Shown: piece after piece, positions 49,504 to 58,376 of the stretch | How the letters are laid out: each line of letters begins with the position of its first letter | Numbering within the stretch: the first letter of the stretch is position 1 | Assembly (NCBI RefSeq): GCF_036323735.1 | Contig: NC_086021.1 | Coordinates: forward strand, 125,738,476 to 125,802,475 | Source: Rattus norvegicus | Lineage: Eukaryota; Chordata; Mammalia; Rodentia; Muridae | DNA: 64,000 bases | Direction of reading: 5' to 3' | Notes under the pieces: generated by a model | What the model saw: only the letters and a program-made list of their open reading frames with translations | What the model was told of the DNA's origin: nothing | The model's database searches: none | Made by a program: the position numbers and the translations under genes

Positions 49504-49642
49504 GTGCTGTGAGCCACCTACCAGACAACCTAAATTATATGGCTCGCTTCCAGGATTCCCAGGTAACTGAAGGCATCCCGAGATGTTGTATCACGATGGC
49601 TGAGAAACTCTCATTCTCTCAGATCCCCAAAGGCGCATTATT
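49504..49642 (+). repeat. Left arm of a large inverted repeat
   Basis: It pairs with 50028-50169 read in reverse. 49543-49631 is an exact 89-bp match to 50040-50128 inverted. Outside that core only a few substitutions and small indels occur to 49504 and 49642; weaker homology continues out to about 49462. It matches no SINE, L1 or LTR I know and retains many CpGs. Confidence 0.93.
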
Positions 49643-50027
49643 TGAGCAATTCTTGAGTCATTTTCGGCACGGTAAAGAATATTCCTATGACTGAAATATT
49701 AAGTTATCGCAAGTTACCGGGACATTTTCCAGTTAAAGCGCTACTTTAAAAAAAAAAAAATGCCTGAAGTTCTGCAAGCCAGCAGTGCCAGGGAAGCATT
49801 CCTGAGGATTAATGAGTCTCAGGGAAGAGAAAGAGATTTGGAGGATGTGCGAAGACTGTTTGTATCTGTTCAGAGAGACGACATAAAGAACAACCCATCT
49901 GCCTGTGTTTGAGATGAGAGGCAGGTACACTAAGTCATGGCTAATCTACCATTAGACAGCATTCCATCCTCCAAAGACTTTACCTTCCTCCTACTGCAAA
50001 TCAATGACTTCCCTCTATTTCTGAGGG
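49643..50027. other. Spacer (loop) of the inverted repeat
   Basis: 385 bp between the arms, AT-rich near 49680-49760 with a 13-A run, and no recognisable coding sequence. It would form the loop of a hairpin in the Gpr176 primary transcript. Confidence 0.8.
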
Positions 50028-50169
50028 AATAATGCACCTTTTGGGGATCTGAGAGAATGAGAGTTTCTCAGCCATCGTGATACAACATCTCGGGATGCCT
50101 TCAGTTACCTGGGAATCCTGGAAGCGAGTCACATAATTTAGGTCTCGTCTGGTAGGTGGCTCACAGCAC
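50028..50169 (-). repeat. Right arm of the inverted repeat
   Basis: Reverse complement of 49504-49642 with two extra bases near 50143 and scattered substitutions outside the 89-bp identical core (50040-50128). Weaker homology extends to about 50217. Confidence 0.93.
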
Positions 50170-52039
50170 CGCTAGAGTCAACAGTAAGAAAAGAAAGACT
50201 CGGAAACATTATTTGGACTTTGGCGCTGTATTCCCAAGTTTACACACCTTGCATGTAACTGGACATAGCTTTGACCGTAAGTACTGAGCCTCAACTGGCA
50301 TTTCCAGGAAATTCTCCTGGTCATAGATCTGTTTGGATGGATCAGATCCTTCTCGAACAATGAATCAAGGACACCCACAAAGAGCAAGCACACACAGGAC
50401 AATGTTACAATTCAGCTATGTTTTCAAGGAAACATGAAATGCTACCTATATTTGTATTTTCTGGAAATAGAAGAGGGCAAATAGATTTCTTAGTAGATCT
50501 AGTCAGACATAACCAAAGAGCAAGGGGAAATGAGTCTTTTTTTTTTTTCAGACCTATCCATGAAGGCAGTTTGGCATGCCACTCACAAGTGCTGTGTGGG
50601 AAAGAACTTAAACAAGAGCCCATTTACCTAAAAGTTCCTGAATCCAATGCAAGGAAAGACAGGGAAGAGAAAAATGCAGAGAGATAGCAGGAATAGCATT
50701 TAAAGGCCCACTGCTCACCATGTCTTTTGTAGACACACTATCTATCTTCTATTCCAATTATACTTTAACTTTCTAGATTCAATCTATGAACAAAATTTCA
50801 ACACCAAAATTGCCATGAGTGAAAGCTATTATATGTCTGTGCCTATATGTACATATATATGATATATATAGGAGAGATGTGTATATTTGAAAAATCCAAA
50901 GTCATTGTCTGCCTTTCCCATTAATATATATTTTAAGAGGAGTAATATTGGAATTTTACTGTTTTCATAGTACTTTTGCATAGTAAATGTTTAATTAGTG
51001 ATTGTTAAATGAATCTCAGAAATATTCAGAACATACTTTTTATTGTGTAAATGTGCATTTAGCAATCCACTTGAAAGCACACATCTAGACGTCACAGGGA
51101 CAGCTGAGAATACCCCAAGGACAAAAAGTGGAAGATAGCTATTACAACAGAATGGGCTAGAATGGTGACAACTTGAGAAAGTATGAAGGGAAATTCCAAA
51201 CGTTATTTTTTTCCAAATATAGTCTTTTAATATCTCAGATATCTTGGTTTCCATGGAAATTCCCAAGTGTCTAGAAAATATAATTTATTTTGACTTTGAA
51301 ACTTTGACTTCTCTTCTCCACAACATCCACACATAAATTGTAATCTTTTCACATTCTTACAAATGTCACAACAGAGAATTTAAGCCTGTTTGCTAGTATC
51401 CACTGTGCTTGCCAAACCTCAATGGAGCACAGTCTGATTGTACTGTTTATCGTTTTAAGAGTTGCCCTAAAGAGCAAGAGCCATTTAAGTGTAGAGAGAA
51501 GCAGAGGTGAGTCTCAAGCTAGCCCACACACATTTTACTAGCCATTGCACAAGAAATTACAGGAACAGTAATTCTTTCATCCTTCTTAAGTCGGGCAACT
51601 CTTTTTGAAAACCGATTCAATGCCCTGTAATGGAGTAGCGGAGTTCATTTTGGTCAATTTATTTTGTTAATCCCCTCTGAACAAGGGAAGCAATCTATAA
51701 TCTATTGTGTGTGGTTTGAAACATTGTTTTTTTTTTCCTTATCTCTGTTATGCACTTAAAACACAGATGGAGGCGTCCAGTGGGCTTCGTTTTACTCAGA
51801 GATTGAAGACAATGTAAAGTGTAACTTCACATGCTCCTTAAAAAAAAAAAAAAAAAAAAGCCACCGGGTCCCTGGTCCCCTGTTACTAGAAACAAGCCAA
51901 AACTGATACGTAAAATAGAGCTCTTTCAAAAATAATTCTTATATAGGAAATAGCAGCGCAAAAACGCATCTTGGACTGATTGAGTTAACATTCCTCCATC
52001 AGTAACAAATTTCCCCGGAATCATTGCTCTTATTTGTAA
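50170..52039. other. Intronic sequence upstream of the CpG island edge, no gene seen
   Basis: AT-rich and apparently unique, with poly(A) at 51839-51860 and a TATATA-rich stretch near 50850. No exon recognised. Confidence 0.5.
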
Positions 52040-52338
52040 ACAAGAGCTCGAGGCAGCGATGCTCCTGGGCACCAGAAGGTAAGCGGTGATGCGCGGAGTC
52101 TGAAGCGTTAGGCAAGGACTGTCTGGACAGGTCTTTCGCCAGAACCCCTGTACACGTACCATCCTGCCAAAAGACGCCCTGTCCCAACTCTTCTTCTTCC
52201 AACCTCCAGGCTAGGGATGACCGCCCTCGCTTAACTTAAACCTCCTTCAACTCCCCGCACACTGCCGGGCACCCTGCATCCCACAGCGGATCTTGCGTCC
52301 TCCGGGAAACCCGGCCCGTTGGTGGCCCCGCAGGTTGG

Positions 52339-52343
52339 CTTAC
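52339..52343 (-). other. Gpr176: Gpr176 intron 1 splice donor (GTAAG)
   Basis: The minus strand reads CTGCTCG then GTAAG, a near-consensus U1 site. It splits the Gly57 codon after its first base (phase 1), consistent with the GSLLG-N junction remembered for the family. Confidence 0.9.
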
Positions 52344-52512
52344 CGAGCAGCGAACCAATGAAGATGACGACCTGCACGGTGGTGGTGAACTGGCGGTACA
52401 GCTGCGCCTCGCTCAGCTCCCCGAACGCGCTGCTGTTGGCGCCAGCCTGGGCGCCCGACGTGTTACGCGGGTGGCTGGTGTTCGGTGACACCCAGCTGCC
52501 GTTGTGCCCCAT
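52344..52512 (-). CDS. Gpr176: Gpr176 coding exon 1 (orphan class A GPCR), N-terminal 56 codons
   Basis: The ATG is at 52512-52510 on the minus strand, with G at -3 and G at +4 (strong Kozak). The frame begins MGHNGSW and continues to YRQFTTTVQVVIFIGSLL, which I recognise as the N-terminus of GPR176. It has 56 complete codons plus the first base of Gly57; the exon ends at 52344 and GTAAG follows (52343-52339), a consensus phase-1 donor. Reading past the donor loses family similarity, which confirms the exon edge. Sequons NGS, NTS, NTS and NSS lie at residues 4, 11, 17 and 26, as expected for an extracellular tail; residues about 42-57 begin TM1. There is no cleavable signal peptide. Known of the family: GPR176 is a plasma-membrane orphan receptor, reported to be Gz-linked, to lower cAMP in the suprachiasmatic nucleus and to affect circadian period. 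The remaining exons lie left of this window. The identification is from memory of the protein; the orthologue is near certain. Confidence 0.95.
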
Positions 52513-52660
52513 AGCGAAGCCGGGGGCTTGTACTCTCCTGCCCGGCCTCTGAGCCCCAGCGCACAGCCGCTCCTGCCCCGGGCGCGGAGGGACCGACGCT
52601 CGGGAGCCAGGCAGCGTCCTGCAGAGCCGGGCAGCCGGCTAGCCCCTCACGTCTGCTCAT
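52463..52660 (-). other. Upstream ORF overlapping the Gpr176 start codon (65 codons)
   Basis: A genuine ATG at 52660-52658 (G at -3, A at +4) opens a 65-codon frame that ends at 52463. It overlaps the Gpr176 coding start by 50 nt in a different frame. If transcription starts upstream of 52660, ribosomes translating it would bypass the receptor ATG. The peptide resembles no family I know; the frame is noted as a possible translational control element, not as a protein gene. Confidence 0.5.
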
Positions 52661-52773
52661 CGCCTAACCAGCCGTCCTCGAGATGGGGTGGGAGGGAGGC
52701 GCGGCCGCGCCCCATGCCTGCTCCCCCCTGGGCCCGTCAGCAGCCACATGGAGGCGGCACGGTCACAGCGCAT
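52657..52773 (-). other. Second upstream ORF (38 codons), overlapping the next uORF by ATGA
   Basis: An ATG at 52773-52771 opens a frame ending in TGA at 52659-52657. That stop shares the four bases ATGA with the ATG of the following uORF (52660), an arrangement suited to termination-reinitiation. The same frame is open further upstream but has no ATG there. It matters only if the mRNA extends beyond 52773. Confidence 0.4.
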
Positions 52774-53149
52774 CGCTGGGCCCTCCTCCCGAGGGGGGGA
52801 GGCGGGCAGCGCGGCCAAGCCCACCCAGCATACACATAGGTGGCTGCGAAGGACCCGGCGCACGCTCCGGACCTCTCTGGCTAACGAGAAGGGAGCACTT
52901 GGCTGAAGCTATATTTCAGTGCTGCTAGCTCCGGGGCTGGGGAGGTGCGAACCCCCATGAAATGCTTCAGTGTAGTGATCGTAGCTGAGAGGGTGGGGGC
53001 TAGACCCGGTGGGCAGCCAAGGCTGGGCAGCAGGCTGGCCCCCGCACACTGGGCTGAGCGCCAGGACTCCAGAAGCTCAGCTGGGGTCCAATCCCGCCTC
53101 CCCAAGGCTGTCTGGACCAGTTCTGTAGCCCCCTTTGCCTCTACAAGCC

Positions 53150-53189
53150 GCCCCCACCCTTGGCCTCAGCACCCCCACCCCCACCCCAG
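53150..53189 (-). promoter_or_regulatory. G-run cluster on the minus strand (possible G-quadruplex)
   Basis: The plus strand carries five C-runs of 3-5 bases, the last three separated by single A residues (53172-53188). The minus strand therefore has closely spaced G-runs upstream of the Gpr176 coding start. A quadruplex needs one longer loop, so this is only plausible. Confidence 0.35.
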
Positions 53190-53332
53190 GTCGGTTCTTG
53201 GCTTGGACGGATTGTCGTGACCTAGCAGGGACCGGGGAGGACGCCCCTAGCGGGGCAGTGGCGCCTCCAGCTCTGCTGCCAGGCTCCCAGCGCGTGCCTG
53301 GGGCAGTCGGGGCCGCGCGGCAGGCAGGCGAG

Positions 53333-53342
53333 GTCACGTGAC
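53333..53342. promoter_or_regulatory. E-box palindrome GTCACGTGAC
   Basis: A perfect 10-bp palindrome centred on CACGTG (53335-53340) lies about 0.8 kb upstream of the Gpr176 ATG inside the CpG island. GTCACGTGAC is the classic high-affinity USF/MITF-TFE type site, and the core also fits CLOCK:BMAL1 and MYC:MAX. Occupancy is unknown. Confidence 0.6.
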
Positions 53343-53400
53343 GCACGACCCACCCACCTCAACCCCCTCCCGCCCCTCACGCTGCTTGGGAGGGACGTAG

Positions 53401-53411
53401 CGCCATTTTGC
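53401..53411. promoter_or_regulatory. YY1-like site (CGCCATTTTG)
   Basis: The plus strand reads GCGCCATTTTG; its complement CAAAATGGCGC matches the YY1 core (AANATGGCG), often placed close to transcription starts of CpG-island promoters. It sits at the upstream rim of the island and could mark an outer start or a divergent transcript. Confidence 0.45.
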
Positions 53412-53460
53412 CCCAGTGGAGCGTGACTTCGTCGCGGGGCGCGTGGGAGGCGCGCAGTTT

Positions 53461-56394
53461 CAGTGTCTGGCTGCAGAAGGATGCGCTGCCAGCTGCGCTG
53501 CGTTTGCTGCTGTGGTTACTGCCCCATTCGTCCTTAGGGTGCAGCCTGCAGTCTCTAAGTCATTTGCCACTGACTTCTGGACAGGAATCCCAAGCCTCCA
53601 GGGCCCTCGGTCAAGCCAAAGCCTTCGAATGGTGGACTAAAGGAACCCACTGATGGTTTCCCAGGCCCTTCCATTGGACCTCACCTCCACAAGGGGCACT
53701 GCTAATAAATTCAGCGATGAAGACTTGGAGGGGGTTTCCTGCAGGCTGATGTAAAGCATTGGGAAGTTGGGATAAGCAGGCAAACAAGAAGAAACAGTGA
53801 AGCAGGAGGAGCGAAATGGAAACAAGGAACCAAGAGAGGGATCAAGGGAAGAAAAATGGAGAAATGAGCCGAGCATAGTGGTGCACACCTCTAATCCCAG
53901 AGTTTCGGAGGGAGAGGCAAGACAATCAGGAATTTACTACAAAATAAATTGGCACACTTGAATTTGTGAGACCTTTCACTGCAAAACAAAACGGAGGTCG
54001 CCAATTTGAGACACACAAGCCTTATGAAATCACAGAACCAAGGACAAGGTAACATCAGTCTTACAGTCACATCTTAGGTGAATTTTCCACTGACTCCAAT
54101 GATGAGTCAAGGGGTTGGACATCATTTAAATGTTATACTTTCTGGGTAGTATGCAACAAATTTATAAACTTCAGTAGCTTGAACAACCTATCGCCGGTAG
54201 TTCAGCCAGTGGCAGAGTCTGGAATCTGGAGGCTCTTCGTGGCTGGCAGGAGATACTGGCTGTACCTCAGAGGTCGGCTGCAACTGTTCTCTGAATGATC
54301 TCCACGGGACCTTTCCATGTAGCTGCTTAGCTTCCTCATAGGTAACTCTGGTCTTCAAGTGAGGACACACAGAAACCACGCTGACGTTTATAAGTCATTT
54401 TAGAATTTAGGTATCATGTCCACTGCACTGGATTTGTTGTAAGTCACAAAACCACACTGCGTTTAATCAGGCAACCCTCGGGTGACAGTCACTCCTAAGA
54501 TGAACAGGTAGAATTCGGAGCATGGTATTGCAGTCATTAAATAAAAATATGTCAAAAGAGTTTCCTATTGAAAAAATTTTATTTAGATTTTTTTTCTAGA
54601 ATTGGGCAGGTCAAAAACCGGAGGGATTGTCCTGATCTGCACAGGCTACTATAACAAAATGCCCTATACCATGCAATTTATAAACAACAAAGTTTTGTTT
54701 CTGGTTGTTCCAGACTGGGAAGTCCAAAAGAGCACTAAAGCTTGTATCCGTGAGAACTTGTTTCCTTTTATCCCTTCATTTGTGTTCAGAAGAATTCTTG
54801 GATTTTAACATTCTTAGACATTTATTAAAAAGCGGAAGGATCCTGGGCAGGAGGAAAACAAGATGGAGCCGGATTGGGATACTTGCAAAGATCAAAGTGA
54901 TGGTTAAATAAGACAGATCCTATGAGCTGTAGTTTTCTTTCCTTCCTCCTGACCCTCGTCTCACTGAAGGGAGAGAGAAGAAAAGCCGGGAGAGACAAGT
55001 GTTTTCTCAGTCCTGTGGTAGGTGACTTCCCATCTCAAGTAGGCAGTTCTGTATTTCTATGTGGTCAGTCGTGTGCCTATAGCCCTGTGCCTATAGTCGG
55101 TGGTTTGCTGTGCGGACATTACTCAGGTTGACAGTTTCCCATTCTCTTCTTCTAGACACACTGAAAACAGTCTCTCTCAACTGTCATTTCAGCAAGCAAG
55201 GCCACGTGACTATTATGACTAATGAAATCTGAGCAGAAATGATGATGTGTTTGTAGGCCGAAACAGTGAAATGTTATCTGATTACCCAGTCCCTCTTCTG
55301 CCCTGCCACAGTGGTTGGGAAGGGAGTCTTGTTCTGAATGGAACTGCCGAAACACAGAGCAGCCTCTGAGTCACCACCACATGGGAGGACTCATGTCCTG
55401 GAGACATAGCCACCCACAATAAATTTTGTGTGAGCAAGAAATAAACAGTGTTGTATTAAGCTACAAATATCTTTACAGTTACTCCTTTTTACAGCACAGC
55501 CCAGCTTGTGCTGGCAGACAGTCATGGAAACAGGCCTGCATATTTAAAGGAACATCCTTCATTTATGTGCATAGCAGGTATTAAGTCGGATACTTTTTTT
55601 AAAATAAGAAATCTCTGTGTATATTGGAAGTGGCTATAGAACACTCTTGGTCCTCAGGAAATGAAAGTGGTAATGGATAACAGAACCTCTGGGAACCTTT
55701 GAATTAAACTGCTGGGCTTTTCATGTCCAACCTGTGTCAGTCTCTGATAAATTTACTTCGTTTAAATGGCTTATTGGAGTGTATTTAAACTTAATATGGG
55801 CAATACGCCATTTCTCTTCTTCTGGAAACCTAGACTGATTTTTGAGACAGTCAAACATACAAACCTTCTCAAGATCGCAGAGTCTAAGATAGCCTGAGGG
55901 ACAGTGGGAGCAAAGGAGGAAGAGCATGAATAGTGATCTTACAAACCTGTGTGCAAGTGTCTGTGCCAATTCGAGCCCTCTTCACCTCTGTGAACTTGGT
56001 GTCCTTCTCTATCAAATAGATGTAGGGTGAATATAGCTGTTTGTGGAGACTTTTTGAGACTATAATACTGAATTAATCAAAACCTCAGGGTCACATATGT
56101 TAAACTTCACTATTAGATCAAGTCCTGTTTATTGATGATTAAAGTAAACAAATACCACAGAGAGGAAAACCCTCCCCTTCCAACATGTTAAAGCATTCTC
56201 TCTGTGGGCTTCACTAAAACGTTACTTTGCAGACCTTGGTTCCCCATGGATATGAATCTACAAATATGTTTTAGTAGCCTTTGTTCCTAAAGACTTGCTA
56301 TTAAAGTTCTCAAGATATTACAAAAATAGGAAGTTTTTTCCCTCTGAAGGAAGCCTCAGAAGTCACATACACATGGATGTCATGCACACAAACA

Positions 56395-56447
<53 letters not shown>

Positions 56448-56870
56448 GGATTGAAACAAACACTTTGCACATCTTAAGCAAGAGCTCTATCGCTGTATCA
56501 CACCCCCAGACCAGACCGATTTCTAATGTCAAATTGAAAATATCCATGAATACTGTCATCCTCAGGTAGTCTTGGGAAGCCACACAGTTGTTGGATATTT
56601 CTTGAGACTTCTCAACCCCTCTTTGGAGCTCCTCTATTACTGTAAAATTCGGGATCTAGCACAATCTTTTCTGTGTTTCTGTTCATGACAAATATGTCCT
56701 TTGAAAATAAATTTGATTTCTTGGTCAGAGTTGAAAGTTATCTAGAACCAATGCTGGTGAATTGAGGGATCAATACAGTAATGTCTCCTTCAGGAAAAGA
56801 TGAGCCATGGCTATGACTCAGAACCCAACTTAGAAGTAACAGCATAGCTTTGGAATAAAAGGTTATACTT
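53461..56870. other. Upstream flank of Gpr176, no gene seen
   Basis: It holds a B1-like SINE (53868-54000, plus: GAGCCGAGCATAGTGGTGCA), an MLT1/MST-like LTR piece (about 54630-54740, minus: GGCTACTATAACAAAATGCC), a (CA)n tract (56390-56446) and an ID-like scrap next to it (56447-56515, minus). The remainder is unique-looking. Confidence 0.6.
56390..56446. repeat. (CA)n microsatellite
   Basis: More than 20 CA units, directly followed by an ID/B-like SINE head on the minus strand. Confidence 0.95.
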
Positions 56871-57351
56871 GAGCTCCCAGTTTCTGCCTGCACTGGGAGT
56901 TGACCCAGTCCCACAGCTCTCTGTACACAAATTCCATGGGAGAGAGAGCTGGACTCTCAGAAATGCAGACAATCCTGAGAGCTCAAGGGAGATCACCACT
57001 TCTGTTCACATTCCTGGCCTATGAGGAACCCAGTTAGAGCCCTTGGGACACAGGAACCAAGGAGCAGTCAGGGAGAGAATCCTGTCAGTCTCTGTCTGCA
57101 CTCAGAGCTGAAAGCCAGTATCCAGGAGCTTTAACACACCTGAGAGCAGAGGTAAGACCACCACTTCTGCTCCAAAGGACCCCAGATCCAGCTGGGAGAA
57201 ATCTAGTCTCCAGGAGTGCTGACACACAGGCTTACACAGGCTGACACACAAGGTCAAGTCATTGTCAGAGACAGCAAGACCAGCTAATACCAGAGACAAC
57301 TAGACGGGGAGAGGCAATTGTAGGAATCTAAGCAACAGAAACCAAGACTAC

Positions 57352-58336
57352 TTGGTATCATCATGGCCCAGTTCCCCCACCAAAGCAAATACTGAGTATC
57401 CAAACACACCAAAAAAGCAAGATTTTGATTTAAAATCACATCTCATGATGATGAAAGAGGACTTTAAGAAGGATATATATAACTCCCTTAAAGAAATACA
57501 GGAAAATATAGGTAAACATGTAGACGTTCTTAAAGAGGAAACAAAATAATCCCTTAAAGAATTACAAGCAAACACAACCAAACAGATGAAGGAATTGAAC
57601 AAAACCATCCAGGACCTAAAAATGGAAATAGAAACAATAGAGAAATCACAAAGGAAGACAACCCTGGAGATAGAAAACCTAGGAAAGAGATCAGGAATCA
57701 TAGACACAAGCATCACTAACAGAATACAAGAAATAGAAGAGAGAATCAGAGGTGCAGAAGATTCCATAGAAAACATTGACACAACTGTCAAAGATAATGT
57801 AAAATGCAAAAAGCTCCTAACCCAAAATCTCCAGGGAATCCAGGACACAATGAGAAGAGCAAACCTAGGGATAATAGGTACAGAAGAGAGCGAAGACTCC
57901 CAACTTAATGGTCCAGTCAATATCCGCAACAAAATTACAGAACTCCAAATAGATTGGACTAGAAAAGAAGTTCCTCCCATCACATAATAGTCAAAACAGC
58001 AAATGCACGAAACAAAGAAAGAATATTAAAAGCAGTAAGGGAAAAAGGTCAAGTAACATATAAAGGCAGAGCTATCAGAATTACACCAGACTTCTCACCA
58101 GAGACTATGAAAGCTAGAATGGGCAGATGTCATCCAGACCCTAAGAAAACACAAATGCCAGCCCAGGCTACAATATCCAGCAAAAATCTCAATAAACATA
58201 GAGGGAGAAACAATATATTCCATGACAAAACCAAATTTACACAATATTTTTCCAAAATCCAGTCCTACAAAGGATAAGAGATGGAGAACTTCAACACAAA
58301 GAGGGAAACTACACCCTAGAAAAAGCAAGAAAGTAA
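57352..58336 (+). pseudogene. L1 ORF1 (RNA-binding coiled-coil protein) pseudogene
   Basis: The frame resembling rodent L1 ORF1p is open at 57352-57549 and 57586-57987. ORF1p is a trimeric nucleic-acid chaperone that coats L1 RNA. The expected ATG (57363) is out of frame with the following homologous frame and meets a stop within 11 codons. A TAA at 57547-57549 and TAATAG near 57986 break the coiled-coil and central regions, and a deletion seems to have removed part of the RRM-like domain around 57960. The C-terminal text, including TTCTCACCAGAGACTATGAA, is still recognisable. The inner segment 57586-57987 keeps a heptad-like K/E/I-rich coiled coil. Confidence 0.85.
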
Positions 58337-58376
58337 TCTTCTTGCAACAAACCCCAAAGAAAAGAGACAGACAAAC

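Larger units (their letters stand above)
52040..53460. promoter_or_regulatory. Gpr176: CpG island / Gpr176 promoter region
   Basis: Base composition shifts abruptly from AT-rich intron to dense CpG and GC from about 52040 to 53460, densest at 52260-52870 and 53200-53460. It covers exon 1 and the presumed start site of Gpr176 on the minus strand. No TATA box is apparent, consistent with dispersed CpG-island initiation. The transcription start cannot be fixed from sequence alone. Confidence 0.85.

Noticed and set aside
52657..52863. 68-codon minus frame starting at 52863
   Set aside because: The first codon is GTG; only the ATG at 52773 is a credible start, so the shorter form is listed as a uORF.
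53416..53640. 74-codon plus-strand frame at the CpG island rim, as a coding exon
   Set aside because: It starts with GTG, and no family resemblance is seen; it is mentioned only as a possible divergent non-coding transcript.
57348..57983. 211-codon minus-strand frame
   Set aside because: It is the antisense shadow of the L1 ORF1 coiled-coil region.
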